Assembly: GCF_030142155.1 (NCBI RefSeq)
Contig: NZ_CP126247.1
Location: 1,302,001 to 1,366,000 of the forward strand
Length of the DNA: 64,000 bases
Direction: 5' to 3'
Source: Arthrobacter sp. zg-Y820
Lineage (GTDB): Bacteria > Actinomycetota > Actinomycetes > Actinomycetales > Micrococcaceae
The notes under the pieces are model-generated. The model was not told where the DNA came from, did no database searches, and saw only the letters and a list, made by a program, of their open reading frames with translations. Made by a program: the position numbers and the translations under genes. This document shows, one piece after another, positions 37,109-48,722 of this stretch (positions are counted from its first letter, which is position 1; every line of letters begins with the position of its first letter).

Positions 37109-38092
37109 ATGACAGACATGAGCAGACGGATACTTGTGCTGGCCCACACCGGCCGGCAGGCTGCCATGACTGCCGCCCAGGAAGCCTGCACGCAGCTGCA
37201 CGCCTCCGGCCTGATCCCGGTCATGCGGCGGCGGGATTTGGAAGACATCCAGGCCGTCTACGGTGTCCTCACCGCACCCACCGAAATCCTCGATGAAGAC
37301 GTTGACCTGGCCGGCGTCGACCTGGGCATGGTCCTGGGCGGCGACGGCACTATCCTGCGGGCCGCCGAGCTGGTCCGCGGCACCGACGTCCCGCTGCTCG
37401 GCGTGAATCTGGGACACGTTGGATTCCTGGCCGAAAGTGAGCGCGAAGACCTGGCCCAGACCGTGCACTGGGTCGTGGAGCGGGCCTACACGGTCGAAGA
37501 ACGCATGACGATCGACGTCAAAGTCTGGTTTGAAAACCGGATGATCGCCAACACCTGGGCGCTGAATGAAGCGGCCATCGAAAAGTCGGACCGGCAGCGG
37601 ATGCTCGAAGTCGTGGTGGAAGTGGACGCCCGGCCGATCAGTTCCTTCGGCTGCGACGGCGTTGTCCTGGCCACACCCACCGGCTCCACTGCCTATTCCT
37701 TCTCCGCCGGAGGCCCCGTGGTCTGGCCCGAGGTCGAGGCACTCCTGATCACCCCGATCAGCGCACACGCCCTCTTCGCCCGCCCCCTCGTGGTCGCACC
37801 CACCTCCATCCTGGCGGTCGAAATCCTGACCCGGACGGATGCCGCCGGCGTGCTCTGGTGCGACGGCCGGCGCAGCGTCGAACTGCCGCCGGGCGCCCGC
37901 ATCGAGGTGACGCGCTCCACCATCCCCGTCCGCCTGGCCCGAACGCATGCCACGCCGTTCTCCGAACGCCTGGTCCGCAAATTCCAGCTCCCCACCCAGG
38001 GCTGGCGCGGACCCGTCGGCACCCCGGGGGAACACTCAGCGAGTGTGGAACTCACCCGCCGGACGGCAGACAGCGGAGGGCTGGCCACATGA
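37109..38092 (+). CDS. nadK: NAD kinase
   Basis: ATP or polyphosphate-dependent NAD kinase, the source of NADP. The GGDGT motif holds the catalytic D79; NLGHVGFLAE, NEAAIEKSDRQRM and SFGCDGVVLATPTGSTAY are all family segments. 327 residues, slightly long because of a C-terminal tail past the sandwich domain. An ATG three codons inside (37118) is an alternative start; the preceding AACAGGA favours 37109. The stop overlaps recN as ATGA. Confidence 0.95.
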   Translation: MTDMSRRILVLAHTGRQAAMTAAQEACTQLHASGLIPVMRRRDLEDIQAVYGVLTAPTEILDEDVDLAGVDLGMVLGGDGTILRAAELVRGTDVPLLGVNLGHVGFLAESEREDLAQTVHWVVERAYTVEERMTIDVKVWFENRMIANTWALNEAAIEKSDRQRMLEVVVEVDARPISSFGCDGVVLATPTGSTAYSFSAGGPVVWPEVEALLITPISAHALFARPLVVAPTSILAVEILTRTDAAGVLWCDGRRSVELPPGARIEVTRSTIPVRLARTHATPFSERLVRKFQLPTQGWRGPVGTPGEHSASVELTRRTADSGGLAT

Positions 38093-39816
38093 TCGAAGAG
38101 ATCCGCATCCGCGACCTCGGCGTCATCACTGACGCCACGCTGGAACTCGGCCCCGGATTCACGGTGGTTACGGGTGAGACGGGCGCCGGAAAGACAATGG
38201 TGATCACCGCCCTGGGCATGCTTCTGGGCGCCCGGACCGACGCCGGAGCGGTGCGCACCGGCGCCAAAGCGGCCCTCGCCGAAGCTCTGGTGCGCCTGCC
38301 GCCGCACAACCCCGCAGTGACTCGGGCCGAAGACGCCGGCGCGGAACTGGAAACGTACGACGGCGTCACCGAGCTGATGCTCGCCCGCACCGTCAACGCC
38401 GCCGGGCGCAGCCGTGCCCACGTGGGCGGACGATCCGCTCCGGTGGGCGTGCTGGCCGAGGTCGGCCAGCATCTGGTGGCGGTGCACGGACAGTCGGATC
38501 AGCTCCGGCTCAAGAGCACGGCCGCGCAGCGTGAAGCCCTGGACAAGTACGCCGGCCCTGCCCTTGCCTCCGTCCTGTCCTCCTACCAGACGGACTTCGC
38601 CCGCTGGCGGTCCGCCGTCACCGAACTCTCCACCCTGCGCGACCAGGCCCGGGAACGCCTGCGCGAAGCCGAGTACCTCACGGCCTCGCTGGAGGAAATC
38701 GATGCCCTCGAGCTGCTGCCGGGGGAGGACGAGATCCTCAAGACCGAAGCCACCCGGCTGAACAACTTCGAGGAACTGCGCACCGCGGCCGTGGGCGCGC
38801 ACTCGGCATTGATTGCCGGAGACTTCTCCGACGGTTCCGACGCCACCTCGCTGGTGGACAGCGCCAAGCGGCAGCTGGAACTGGCCGGAGAACACGACCC
38901 CGCCCTGGCCGATTCCGCCAAGCGGCTGGCCGAAGTCGGCTACATCCTTGCGGACATTGCCACCGAACTGGCCAGCTACAGCGCCTCCCTGGACGGCGAA
39001 GGCCCGGAACGGCTCGCCGAAGTCGAGTCCCGGCGGGCTGAGATCTCCGCCCTGACCCGCAAGTTCGCCCCCTCCGTGGACGAGGTCCTGGAATGGGCGG
39101 AAACGAGCCGCGTCCGGCTGGCGGAGCTGGGGGATGACGGCACCCGCATCGAGGCACTCGAAACGGAAATCTCGGAGCTGCAGGCCACACTGACCGCGGC
39201 CGCAGCGGACCTGACCAAACTGCGGACCGAAGCGGCGGCGGAACTCGCCCGGCGGGTGAGCGACGAGCTGTCGGCACTGGCGATGGCCGATGCTCACCTG
39301 CTCATCGAGGTCACTCCCGTCGAGGAGCTCAGCGTGCACGGAGCGGACGCCATTTCGTTCCTCCTCCAGCCGCACCCCGGCGCGCCGGCCCGCCCGCTGG
39401 GCAAGGGCGCCTCCGGCGGCGAGCTGTCCCGGGTGATGCTGGCAATCGAGGTGGTGCTGGCCGCGGTGGACCCCGTGCCGACGTTCATCTTCGACGAAGT
39501 GGACTCCGGCGTCGGCGGAAAGGCCGCCGTCGAAATCGGCCGCCGCCTGGCCATGCTGGCCAAGCACGTCCAGGTGATAGTGGTCACCCACCTTCCGCAG
39601 GTGGCATCTTTTGCCGACCATCACATCCGGGTTATCAAGATGTCCGCAACGGGGGAAAATGGAACCGGCGTCACCGCCAGCGACGTCACCGTCCTGGACG
39701 ACGCGGAGCGGATCAAGGAACTTGCCAGGATGCTCGCGGGCCAGGAAGACTCCGAGTCCGCCCGGGCACACGCCGTTGAACTCCTGGCCGCGGCGGGACA
39801 CCCGCCGCATGAATAA
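38089..39816 (+). CDS. recN: DNA repair protein RecN
   Basis: SMC-like ATPase in double-strand-break repair. The 575-residue protein has Walker A GETGAGKT (G29-T36) near the N-terminus, a long central coiled coil (about residues 150-400, rich in Glu/Ala/Leu/Arg), and a C-terminal half with signature [17 protein letters not shown] and Walker [13 protein letters not shown]. The ATG at 38089 overlaps the nadK stop (ATGA). In mycobacteria two genes (steA and steB/mctB type) lie between recN and pyrG; here only 49 bp separate them. Confidence 0.95.
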   Translation: MIEEIRIRDLGVITDATLELGPGFTVVTGETGAGKTMVITALGMLLGARTDAGAVRTGAKAALAEALVRLPPHNPAVTRAEDAGAELETYDGVTELMLARTVNAAGRSRAHVGGRSAPVGVLAEVGQHLVAVHGQSDQLRLKSTAAQREALDKYAGPALASVLSSYQTDFARWRSAVTELSTLRDQARERLREAEYLTASLEEIDALELLPGEDEILKTEATRLNNFEELRTAAVGAHSALIAGDFSDGSDATSLVDSAKRQLELAGEHDPALADSAKRLAEVGYILADIATELASYSASLDGEGPERLAEVESRRAEISALTRKFAPSVDEVLEWAETSRVRLAELGDDGTRIEALETEISELQATLTAAAADLTKLRTEAAAELARRVSDELSALAMADAHLLIEVTPVEELSVHGADAISFLLQPHPGAPARPLGKGASGGELSRVMLAIEVVLAAVDPVPTFIFDEVDSGVGGKAAVEIGRRLAMLAKHVQVIVVTHLPQVASFADHHIRVIKMSATGENGTGVTASDVTVLDDAERIKELARMLAGQEDSESARAHAVELLAAAGHPPHE

Positions 39817-39851
39817 CCCCAACGCATTTAAACCAGAACTACAAAAGGTGA

Positions 39852-39865
39852 TAGGCTCGAACTCC

Positions 39866-39868
<3 letters not shown>
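39852..39868 (+). promoter_or_regulatory. Leaderless -10 element of pyrG
   Basis: TAGGCT (39852-39857) is eight bases before the tandem GTG GTG at 39866. No ribosome-binding site is evident. It shows that pyrG has its own promoter and is not only part of the recN transcript. Confidence 0.5.
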
Positions 39869-41542
<1,674 letters not shown>

Positions 41543-41548
41543 CAACCC

Positions 41549-42217
41549 ATGAGCGAGGCCAGAGGGTTCGCCGACGAACAGAGTCCCCGCCGCCTGTTGA
41601 GTTCCTCCGTGGAATACACCGGGCGGGTCTGGGACGTGGTCAGTGAGAAGTTCTCCCTGACCGACGACGGCGAACCCCTGGTCCGCGACTTCGTCCGCCA
41701 CCCCGGGGCGGTCGCCATCCTGGCCCTGAACGACGCCGGCCAGGTGCTGCTGATCAACCAGTACCGGCATCCGGTGCGGATGACCCTCTGGGAAATCCCC
41801 GCCGGACTGCTGGACATCGACGGCGAGGACTTCCAGGTCGGCGCCGCCCGGGAGCTGGCCGAGGAGGCCGACATCCAGGCCGCCGAGTGGAACGTCCTCA
41901 CCGACCTGTTCCTCTCGCCCGGCTCGTCCCGGGAGGCTCTGCGCATCTACCTCGCACGCGGTATTACCTGGATCCCCGAGGCCGACCGGCACGAACGCAC
42001 CCATGAGGAAGCGGAAATCCGCACCATGTGGGTAGATCTCGACGACGCAGTGGCAGCCGCCCTTGAGGGCCGGATGCACAGCCCCTCGGCCGTGGCCGGA
42101 GTCCTGGCCGCAGCAGCGGCCCGCCCGTCCGGCTATGCCAACCTGCGCCCGGCGGACGCACCCTGGCCCGAACACCACTCCCAGCACTCCACTTGGCCGC
42201 AGGGCCCCGTTCTTTAG
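41549..42217 (+). CDS. NUDIX hydrolase, ADP-ribose pyrophosphatase type
   Basis: 222 residues. The NUDIX box reads [20 protein letters not shown] then EADI (G, then REL.EE core), preceded by [20 protein letters not shown], the pattern of NudF-like ADP-ribose pyrophosphatases, which cleave ADP-ribose to AMP and ribose phosphate. It starts six bases after pyrG and is followed by xerD, the order of mycobacterial Rv1699-Rv1700-Rv1701. The His/Pro/Trp-rich tail is not part of the domain. Confidence 0.9.
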   Translation: MSEARGFADEQSPRRLLSSSVEYTGRVWDVVSEKFSLTDDGEPLVRDFVRHPGAVAILALNDAGQVLLINQYRHPVRMTLWEIPAGLLDIDGEDFQVGAARELAEEADIQAAEWNVLTDLFLSPGSSREALRIYLARGITWIPEADRHERTHEEAEIRTMWVDLDDAVAAALEGRMHSPSAVAGVLAAAAARPSGYANLRPADAPWPEHHSQHSTWPQGPVL

Positions 42218-42231
42218 GACTGAAGACTGCT

Positions 42232-43524
42232 ATGGCCGCCTCCGATCTACCCGCCGGCGGACACACTCCTGCGCCGGGGTCCCCGTCGCTGAACGACACC
42301 ATCCGGTTCGATTACCGTCCGGGCAACGCCACCCTCCGGCTGGATTCCCCCGCCGAGCTGCTGCGCGCCGCGCTGGCGGAGGACAAGGCAGCCAGCAGGT
42401 CCACAGCCACGTCCACAGACAAGTCCACAGGCAAGGCAGAGGATTCCGCTCCGGCGTCCGGCGCCGATTCGGCAGCGACTTCCACGCCGGCGGAGCCCGC
42501 TGATCCCGAGGCGCCGGGAAACGCCAAAACCCCCAAGCCTCCGAAGGTTCCCGCACCCAAGGGCCCCTCCGCCGCCGATGAGCTGCGCGCCACCGCCGTC
42601 GGCCGTGCCATCGGCGGCTACCTGCAGCACATGGCAGTGGAACGGGGCCTGGCCGTCAACACGCTGGATGCCTACCGCCGCGACCTGCTGCGGTACGCCC
42701 GGTTCCTGACCTCCCGCGGCGTCGACGACGTCGGCCGCATCTCCCGGCACGATGTGACAGCCTTCGCCCAGTCGATCGTGGAGGGCTCAGACGGCGCCTC
42801 CGCGCTGAGCGTGCGCTCGGCAGCCCGCACCGTGGTTGCCGTCCGCGGGCTGCACAAGTTCTGGGCGCTGGAGGGCCTGGCCACCGCCGACCCGGCCGCC
42901 GACGTCCATCCGCCGCTGCCGGGCAAACGGCTGCCCAAGGCGATCAGCGTCAATGAGGTCACCCGGATCCTGGAGGCGATCTCCACTGAGACCCCCACCG
43001 GGCTGCGGGACCGGGCACTGCTGGAATTCCTCTACTCCACCGGGGCCCGCATCAGCGAGGCCGTCGGCCTGGACATCGATGACCTGTCCCTGGAACGGAT
43101 CCCCGCCAACGGCCCCGACGTGGTGCGGCTCTTCGGCAAGGGCTCCAAGGAACGCCTGGTGCCGCTGGGCTCCTACGCCGCCCGCGCACTGGACGAGTAC
43201 CTGGTCCGCGGCCGGCCGGCAGCCTCCGTGAAGGGCAAGGGAACGCCCGCACTGTTCCTGAACGCCCGCGGCGGCCGGCTCAGCCGGCAAAGCGCTTGGA
43301 CCATCCTGAAAAACGCCGCGGAAAAGGCACAGATCGGCCGGGACGTGTCCCCGCACACGCTGCGGCACTCCTTCGCCACGCACCTGCTGGAGGGCGGGGC
43401 CGACGTCCGCGTGGTGCAGGAGCTGCTCGGCCACGCCTCGGTGACCACCACCCAGGTCTACACCCTGGTGACCGCCGAAACCCTGCGCGAGGTCTACGCC
43501 GCCGCGCATCCGCGGGCACTGTGA
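42232..43524 (+). CDS. xerD: Tyrosine recombinase XerD with long N-terminal extension
   Basis: Site-specific recombinase for chromosome dimer resolution at dif. Catalytic residues: R273 in [12 protein letters not shown], the beta-hairpin Lys in [13 protein letters not shown]375 and R378 in [15 protein letters not shown], the [10 protein letters not shown] histidine and nucleophile Y410 in VYTLVT. The recombinase core-binding domain begins only near residue 120 ([20 protein letters not shown]); before it lies an Ala/Ser/Thr/Pro/Lys-rich stretch, so the protein is 430 residues where about 300 is normal. ATG 42232 lies 14 bases after the NUDIX stop; no closer start with a ribosome-binding site is obvious. 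It overlaps the next gene by four bases. Confidence 0.9.
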   Translation: MAASDLPAGGHTPAPGSPSLNDTIRFDYRPGNATLRLDSPAELLRAALAEDKAASRSTATSTDKSTGKAEDSAPASGADSAATSTPAEPADPEAPGNAKTPKPPKVPAPKGPSAADELRATAVGRAIGGYLQHMAVERGLAVNTLDAYRRDLLRYARFLTSRGVDDVGRISRHDVTAFAQSIVEGSDGASALSVRSAARTVVAVRGLHKFWALEGLATADPAADVHPPLPGKRLPKAISVNEVTRILEAISTETPTGLRDRALLEFLYSTGARISEAVGLDIDDLSLERIPANGPDVVRLFGKGSKERLVPLGSYAARALDEYLVRGRPAASVKGKGTPALFLNARGGRLSRQSAWTILKNAAEKAQIGRDVSPHTLRHSFATHLLEGGADVRVVQELLGHASVTTTQVYTLVTAETLREVYAAAHPRAL

Positions 43525-44051
43525 CGCCGGGCGCCTTCGGGCCCGGCGAACCGGCCGGCGAACACGCGCCGCCTCGCGCCGTGCCCGTGGTCCTGTGCTT
43601 CCTGCTGCGTGAAACCCAGCAGCGCGGCGCGGAAGTCCTGATGGGGCTGAAGCAGACCGGCTTCGGAATTGGCCGGATCGTCACCCTCGGCGGGCATGTG
43701 GAGCCGGGGGAGACCCCGGAGCAGGCGGCCGTGCGCGAAGTCTTCGAGGAATCCGGGGTCACCGTGGCTGAAGCCGACCTGGAGCAGGCCGGAACCATCG
43801 AGTTCATCTTTCCGGCCCGCCCGGAGTGGGACATGTCCACGGTGGTCTACCGGGCGCGCACCTGGATGGGCGAGCCGGCGCCGTCGTCGGAAATCGTTCC
43901 GGTCTGGTACCCGGTAAACGAGGTGCCGTATCCGCAGATGTGGCCGGATTCGGCGCACTGGATGCCGGAGGTGCTCGCCGGGCGGGCCTTTGACGTTGTC
44001 GTCACCCTGGCCGACGACAACGAAAGCGTCGCCGGCATCGTCTTTTCCTGA
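43521..44051 (+). CDS. NUDIX hydrolase, MTH1-like
   Basis: 176 residues from GTG 43521, whose GTGA overlaps the xerD stop. NUDIX box [20 protein letters not shown] then SGV is complete. The context [35 protein letters not shown] and [10 protein letters not shown] resembles MTH1-type enzymes that clear oxidised purine nucleoside triphosphates. The substrate is inferred from resemblance. An open frame upstream (to 43296) overlaps xerD and is not used. Confidence 0.85.
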   Translation: MTPGAFGPGEPAGEHAPPRAVPVVLCFLLRETQQRGAEVLMGLKQTGFGIGRIVTLGGHVEPGETPEQAAVREVFEESGVTVAEADLEQAGTIEFIFPARPEWDMSTVVYRARTWMGEPAPSSEIVPVWYPVNEVPYPQMWPDSAHWMPEVLAGRAFDVVVTLADDNESVAGIVFS

Positions 44052-44097
44052 CGTTCCGTCCGGGCCGCGAGCCACCCGGACAGCGGGCCACCCGGAC

Positions 44098-44141
44098 AGC
44101 AAAACGCCCGCCGCAGAATATCCTGCGGCGGGCGTCTTGCT
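44098..44141. terminator. Bidirectional hairpin between NUDIX and prpC
   Basis: A 19-bp inverted repeat (44098-44116 and 44123-44141, one mismatch, core ACGCCCGCCGCAG) with a 6-nt loop, flanked by short A and T runs. It serves both converging genes. Confidence 0.85.
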
Positions 44142-44157
44142 GTTCGGAACCGGCTGC

Positions 44158-45291
44158 TTAGCCCAGGTGCCGTTCCTCCGGGCCGTCGTAGGCGCTGAGG
44201 GGGCGGATCAGGGAGTTGGCTTCCAGCTGCTCCATGATGTGCGCGGTCCAGCCGGTGATCCGGGCGGCCACGAACAGCGGAGTGAAGGTGGGCGTGTCAA
44301 AGCCCATCAGGTGGTAGGCCGGACCGGCGGGGTAGTCCAGGTTGGGCAGAATGTTCTTCCGCTCACCCATGGCCGACTCCAGCGCGGTATAGAGCTCGCC
44401 CAGGTCCGGACGGTCGTAGTGCTTGACCATCTTGTCCAGGGAGGCCTTCATGGTCGGCACCCGCGAGTCGCCGTTCTTGTACACGCGGTGGCCGAAGCCC
44501 ATGATCTTCTTCTTGTCCGCCAGTGCGGCGTCCAGCCACCCCGCGGCGTGCTCGGCGACGTCGCCCTCGCCGGCGCTTGAGGTGATCTCCGCAAACGTGT
44601 GCATGACCGCCTCATTGGCGCCGCCGTGGAGCGGCCCCTTGAGTGCGCCGATGGCGCCGGTCACCGCCGAGTGCAGGTCCGCGAGCGTGGAAGTGATCAC
44701 GCGGGCCGTGAACGTGGAGGCGTTGAAGGAGTGCTCCGCGTACAGGATCATCGAGACGTTGAACGCCTCCACGACCTCGGGGGCTGCTTCCTCGCCGAAC
44801 GTCATCCAGAGGAAGTTCGCGGAGTAGCCCAGATCATCGCGGGGCTCCACCACGTCCTCGCCGCGCCGGCGGCGCTGGTCGTAGGCGACGACGGCGGGCA
44901 TGGCGGCGAACAGGCTGACCGACTTTTCCATGTTCGCCTGCCGGGAGGAGTCATCCGCCTGGGCATGCTCCGCACCCAGCACCGACGCTGCCGTGCGGCA
45001 GACATCCATCGGGTGGCAGGTCAGCGGCAGGGCGTCGATGACGGCCTTCAGCTCGGGGGAGAGCGCACGCTGGTTCCGCTCGCCGTCGGTGAACTCCGCC
45101 AGCTCGTCGGCGGTGGGCAGCTCGCCGTTCCACAGCAGGTAGGCCACCTCTTCGAAGCTGCAGTGTGCCGCCAGCTCCTGGACCGGGTAACCGCGGTAGA
45201 GCAGCGAGTTGGTGTCCGGATTGACCTTGGAGACCTTGGTCGTGTCAACAAGGACACCGGCCAGTCCCTTGTGGATCTGCTCATCTGTCAT
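44158..45291 (-). CDS. prpC: 2-methylcitrate synthase (citrate synthase family)
   Basis: Condenses propionyl-CoA with oxaloacetate to 2-methylcitrate, and may accept acetyl-CoA. 377 residues with the type II short form. Catalytic His and Asp motifs: LKGPLHGGANEAVM, IMGFGHRVYKNGDSR and GFDTPTFTPLFVAARI. The call as methylcitrate synthase over plain citrate synthase rests on the neighbours prpB and prpD, transcribed ahead of it. Last gene of prpD-prpB-prpC; a hairpin terminator follows. Confidence 0.93.
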   Translation of the reverse strand: MTDEQIHKGLAGVLVDTTKVSKVNPDTNSLLYRGYPVQELAAHCSFEEVAYLLWNGELPTADELAEFTDGERNQRALSPELKAVIDALPLTCHPMDVCRTAASVLGAEHAQADDSSRQANMEKSVSLFAAMPAVVAYDQRRRRGEDVVEPRDDLGYSANFLWMTFGEEAAPEVVEAFNVSMILYAEHSFNASTFTARVITSTLADLHSAVTGAIGALKGPLHGGANEAVMHTFAEITSSAGEGDVAEHAAGWLDAALADKKKIMGFGHRVYKNGDSRVPTMKASLDKMVKHYDRPDLGELYTALESAMGERKNILPNLDYPAGPAYHLMGFDTPTFTPLFVAARITGWTAHIMEQLEANSLIRPLSAYDGPEERHLG

Positions 45292-45344
45292 TACGAAAGA
45301 CTCCTTTGTCGCGATGATGTAGCTGCGGTGATTCCGGGGCAGTG

Positions 45345-46250
45345 CTAGTGCTGGCCCGGGATCTGGAAGTTGAATACCGACGTGTCGAAGCGGTTATAGG
45401 CTTCATAATCCACCAGATCGTACAAACGTGCACGCGTGAGCATATTCGGGACATCCTCCTGCTGGGTGCCCTTGGCCTTGATCGTGTCCAGGGTGCGCTC
45501 GGCGGCGCCCATCGCGCTGCGCAGCAGGGTGACCGGGTAGATCACCATGTTCACGCCCACTGACGCCAGCTCGTCGTAGCTGAAGAGGTCGCTCTTGCCG
45601 AACTCGGTCATGTTGGCCAGGATCGGCACGTCGACGGCGGCACGCATCGCGGCGAATTCCTCCAGCGACTTCATGGCCTCGGGGAAGATCGCGTCCGCCC
45701 CGGCGTCGACCAGTGCCCGGGCCCGGTCCTGGGCGGCTTCGAGGCCGTCCACGGCGCGGATGTCGGTGCGGGCCATGATCAGGAAGTTCGAGTCGCGGCG
45801 GGCGTCGGCGGCGGCGCGGATCCGCTTGGTGGCCGTGTCCAGGTCCACCACGTTCTTGCCGTCGAGGTGGCCGCAGCGCTTGGGATTGAACTGGTCCTCG
45901 ATGTGGCAGCCGGCCAGGCCGGCGTTTTCGAGTTCCTGGATGGAGCGCGCGACGTTCATCGGCTCGCCGAAGCCGGTGTCGGCGTCGACGATGGCCGGCA
46001 GGTCGGTCATCCGGGCGATCTGCCCGGCGCGGGTGGCGACCTCGGTCAGGGTGGTCAGGCCGATGTCCGGCAGGCCGAGGTCATTGGCGAGGACCGCGCC
46101 GGAGATGTACACGCCGTCGAACCCTTTTTCCTCGATCAGGCGGGCCGAAAGCGGGTTGAACGCACCCGGGTACTGCTGGAGCGTGCCGGAGGCCAGGCCC
46201 TTGCGGAAGGCGATGCGCTTGGCCTCGGGGGTTACGGAGGAGTACAGCAT
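45345..46250 (-). CDS. prpB: 2-methylisocitrate lyase
   Basis: Splits 2-methylisocitrate into pyruvate and succinate. 301-residue TIM barrel of the isocitrate lyase/PEP mutase family with DADTGFGEPMNVARS (metal-binding Asp) and the catalytic KRCGH motif followed by LDGKNVV. Its ATG directly abuts the prpD stop codon, so the two are translationally linked. 53 bp separate it from prpC. Confidence 0.95.
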   Translation of the reverse strand: MLYSSVTPEAKRIAFRKGLASGTLQQYPGAFNPLSARLIEEKGFDGVYISGAVLANDLGLPDIGLTTLTEVATRAGQIARMTDLPAIVDADTGFGEPMNVARSIQELENAGLAGCHIEDQFNPKRCGHLDGKNVVDLDTATKRIRAAADARRDSNFLIMARTDIRAVDGLEAAQDRARALVDAGADAIFPEAMKSLEEFAAMRAAVDVPILANMTEFGKSDLFSYDELASVGVNMVIYPVTLLRSAMGAAERTLDTIKAKGTQQEDVPNMLTRARLYDLVDYEAYNRFDTSVFNFQIPGQH

Positions 46251-47768
46251 TTAGAAGAGTCCCTTCGGGGCGTTGGCCGGGTCGATGACGCCCTCGGCGG
46301 CGGTGATGTTCAGCTGGTCCAGCTCGCCGGCGGCCAGTTCGGGCAGGCGCTGGACGGTGCTCAGGAAGCGTTCGATCTCCTCGTCGGAGACCAGCCCGGC
46401 GGCCAGGGTGCGGAATTTGTTGATGTACTGCTCGCGGGCAAACGGCTTGGCGCCCAGCGGATGGGCGTCGGCGACGGCGATCTCATCGGTGATCTCGGTG
46501 CCGTCGGTCAGGACGATGGTCACCTTGCCGCCGAAGGCCTTCTCGTTGATGTCCAGCGAGTGGTAGCGGCGGGTCCATTCCGGATCCTCCACGGTGGTGA
46601 CCTTGTGCCACAGCTCCACGGTGTCGGCACGGCCGGCGCGCTCCGGGGCGTAGGAGTCCACATGGTGCCAGGCGCCGTCCTGCAGGGCGACGGTGAAGAT
46701 GTACGGGATGGAGTGGTCCAGGGTCTCGCGCGAAGCCGTGGGATCGTACTTCTGCGGATCGTTGGCGCCGGAGCCGATCACGTAGTGGGTGTGGTGCGAG
46801 GTGGCGATCAGGACGCTGGCGACCTTGGAGGCGTCGGCGGCCTCGGGGTGCTCGCGGTGGATCTTGCGGGCCAGGTCGATCCAGGCCTGGGCCTGGTACT
46901 CGGCGGAGTGTTCCTTGGTGTAGGTGTCCAGGATGGCGCGCTTGGCTTCGCCGGCCTCGGGCAGCGGCACTTCGTAGGCCGCGCCGGGGCCGTCCAGCAT
47001 CCAGGCAATGACGCCGTCTTCACCCTCATAGATGGGGGTGGGGGAGGTCTGGCCGCGCATGGCGCGGTCCACGGCTTCCACGGCCATCTTGCCGGCGAAT
47101 GCGGGAGCGTGCGCCTTCCAGGTGGAGATTTCGCCCTTGCGGGACTGGCGGGTGGCCGTGGTGGTGTGCAGCGCCTGGCCGACCGCCTGGAAGATGGTGT
47201 CGACGTCGAGGCCCAGCAGGGTGCCGATGCCGGCGGCGGCGGACGGGCCGAGGTGGGCCACGTGGTCGATCTTGTGCTTGTGCAGGCAGATGGCCTTGAC
47301 CAGGTCGACCTGGATTTCGTAGCCGGTCGCGATGCCGCGGATCAGGTCGGCGCCGGAGGCGCCGGTGTGCTGGGCGACGGCGAGCAGCGGCGGGATGTTG
47401 TCGCCCGGATGGGAGTACTCGGCGGCGAGGAACGTGTCGTGGTAGTCCAGTTCGCGCACAGCCACGCCGTTGGCCCAGGCGGCCCACTCCGGGGAGGTCT
47501 TCTGCTCGACGCCGAACACTGCCGAGCCGTTGCCGTGCGCGGAGGGGGAGAATGACAGGGCCTGGGCGCGGGCGGCGACGATGGGACCGCGATTCAGGGA
47601 GGCAATGGCCACCGAGGCGTTGTCGATGACGCGGTTGATGACCATGTCAGTGACCTCGTCGGTCACGGCGACGGGGTCGGCAGCGACCTCGGCGATCTTG
47701 TAGGCCAGCTGGTCTTCGCGGGCCAGGTTCTCGTCGCTGCGGTGGACCCGCACCTTGTGGAGATTCAT
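46251..47768 (-). CDS. prpD: 2-methylcitrate dehydratase (MmgE/PrpD family)
   Basis: Dehydrates 2-methylcitrate to 2-methylaconitate. 505 residues with the PrpD pattern: [40 protein letters not shown] and [17 protein letters not shown] (each partial). First structural gene of the prp operon on the minus strand. It follows the GntR gene by 88 bp in which I see no copy of the TGTATACACA site, so the operon may be transcribed from the regulator promoter. Confidence 0.94.
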   Translation of the reverse strand: MNLHKVRVHRSDENLAREDQLAYKIAEVAADPVAVTDEVTDMVINRVIDNASVAIASLNRGPIVAARAQALSFSPSAHGNGSAVFGVEQKTSPEWAAWANGVAVRELDYHDTFLAAEYSHPGDNIPPLLAVAQHTGASGADLIRGIATGYEIQVDLVKAICLHKHKIDHVAHLGPSAAAGIGTLLGLDVDTIFQAVGQALHTTTATRQSRKGEISTWKAHAPAFAGKMAVEAVDRAMRGQTSPTPIYEGEDGVIAWMLDGPGAAYEVPLPEAGEAKRAILDTYTKEHSAEYQAQAWIDLARKIHREHPEAADASKVASVLIATSHHTHYVIGSGANDPQKYDPTASRETLDHSIPYIFTVALQDGAWHHVDSYAPERAGRADTVELWHKVTTVEDPEWTRRYHSLDINEKAFGGKVTIVLTDGTEITDEIAVADAHPLGAKPFAREQYINKFRTLAAGLVSDEEIERFLSTVQRLPELAAGELDQLNITAAEGVIDPANAPKGLF

Positions 47769-47856
47769 GTTGTGTCCTTTCGGGACGTTTTCGGGATTTC
47801 GGAAGGGAAGTTTTCAGGGTTGCCAGCCGGTTGCCCGGTGGCAGGGGAGCGGGGTG

Positions 47857-48510
47857 TCAGTCCGGCGGGCCGGTGGCTGCCAGGAAGTGTTCCAGGCTCT
47901 TGTGCAGATGGACCGAGGTGGCGGAGGCGGCCAGCGCCGGATCCCGGGCGGCGATGGCCGCGGCGATGGTGGCGTGTTCGCCGGCCGTAGCCAGCAGCCG
48001 TTCCGGGTTGTCCTTGGCCAGGCGGCGGACGCGGGCCAGATGCAGCCGCACGTTCGCCAGAGCCTGGGTGAGGTATGTGTTGGCGGCGGCCGTGTCGATG
48101 GCTTCATCCAGGCGGGCCACCAGCGCGTAGTAGCCGGCGCGGGACGGATCGGTTCCGGCGTCCTGCAGGATGAGGTCCGCGGCCTCCTCGAATTCCCGCC
48201 GCAGCCCGGTGAAGACCTCGGGGTTTCCGCGCGAGGCCGCCAGCGAGGCGGCCTTGCATTCCAGGGCCTGGCGGAGCTCAAACAGTTCGGTCACGGTGTT
48301 CGGTGAGATTGCCGTGACGACGACGCCGCGTCCGGTGTGCGGGGCGGCCAGCCCGTCGGCGGTGAGCCGGCTGATGGCTTCGCGCAGCGGTGTGCGGGAA
48401 ATGCCCAGGCGCTGGGACTGCTCCACTTCGGCGAGCACGGTTCCCGGCGGCAGGCGTCCCGAGACGATGTCCTCGCGGAGCGCCCGGTAGGCGCGGTCAC
48501 TTGCCCTCAT
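47857..48510 (-). CDS. GntR-family regulator, FCD subfamily (likely propionate regulon)
   Basis: 217 residues. N-terminal winged helix (about residues 5-70) with the GntR pattern YRALREDIVSGRLPPGTVL and LGISRTPLREAISRLTADGL; C-terminal all-helical FCD ligand domain with conserved Asp/His metal positions (LDEAIDTAAANTYL, EHATIAAAIAARD). The start at 48510 is preferred to an upstream ATG at 48561 because GAGAGGAG lies about seven bases before it. It is divergent from prpE and upstream of prpDBC, so it most likely controls propionate use; ligand (perhaps methylcitrate) and sign of control are inferred. Many bacteria use PrpR of another family here. Confidence 0.85.
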   Translation of the reverse strand: MRASDRAYRALREDIVSGRLPPGTVLAEVEQSQRLGISRTPLREAISRLTADGLAAPHTGRGVVVTAISPNTVTELFELRQALECKAASLAASRGNPEVFTGLRREFEEAADLILQDAGTDPSRAGYYALVARLDEAIDTAAANTYLTQALANVRLHLARVRRLAKDNPERLLATAGEHATIAAAIAARDPALAASATSVHLHKSLEHFLAATGPPD

Positions 48511-48580
48511 GGGACGCTCCTCTCTGCTGCTGCGGCCAGCCCGTGCTGCAGACTGGTCCATGTGTGATGTATCTCATCAG

Positions 48581-48590
48581 TGTATACACA
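48581..48590. promoter_or_regulatory. Candidate GntR operator 1
   Basis: TGTATACACA, a palindromic core (GTATAC) of the type bound by FCD-type GntR regulators. It lies about 70 bp upstream of the chosen gntR start, where that gene's promoter would be. Confidence 0.6.
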
Positions 48591-48643
48591 AACCTGCCTA
48601 GCGGAAACAAATTTGCCTAAATCCCAGAGTTCGCGGGAGGTCA

Positions 48644-48653
48644 TGTATACACA
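48644..48653. promoter_or_regulatory. Candidate GntR operator 2
   Basis: A second exact TGTATACACA, 63 bp (six helical turns) from the first and eight bases before the prpE -35 box. Confidence 0.6.
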
Positions 48654-48660
48654 GTCCGGT

Positions 48661-48690
48661 TTGTGGCGAACGGCCGGACAGGCCTAGGGT
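48661..48690 (+). promoter_or_regulatory. prpE promoter
   Basis: TTGTGG (48661-48666), 18-bp spacer, TAGGGT (48685-48690). The leader holds GAGGAGG as a strong ribosome-binding site before ATG 48723. Confidence 0.5.
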
Positions 48691-48722
48691 GATGGGTATC
48701 ACATGCGAATCGAGGAGGATTC

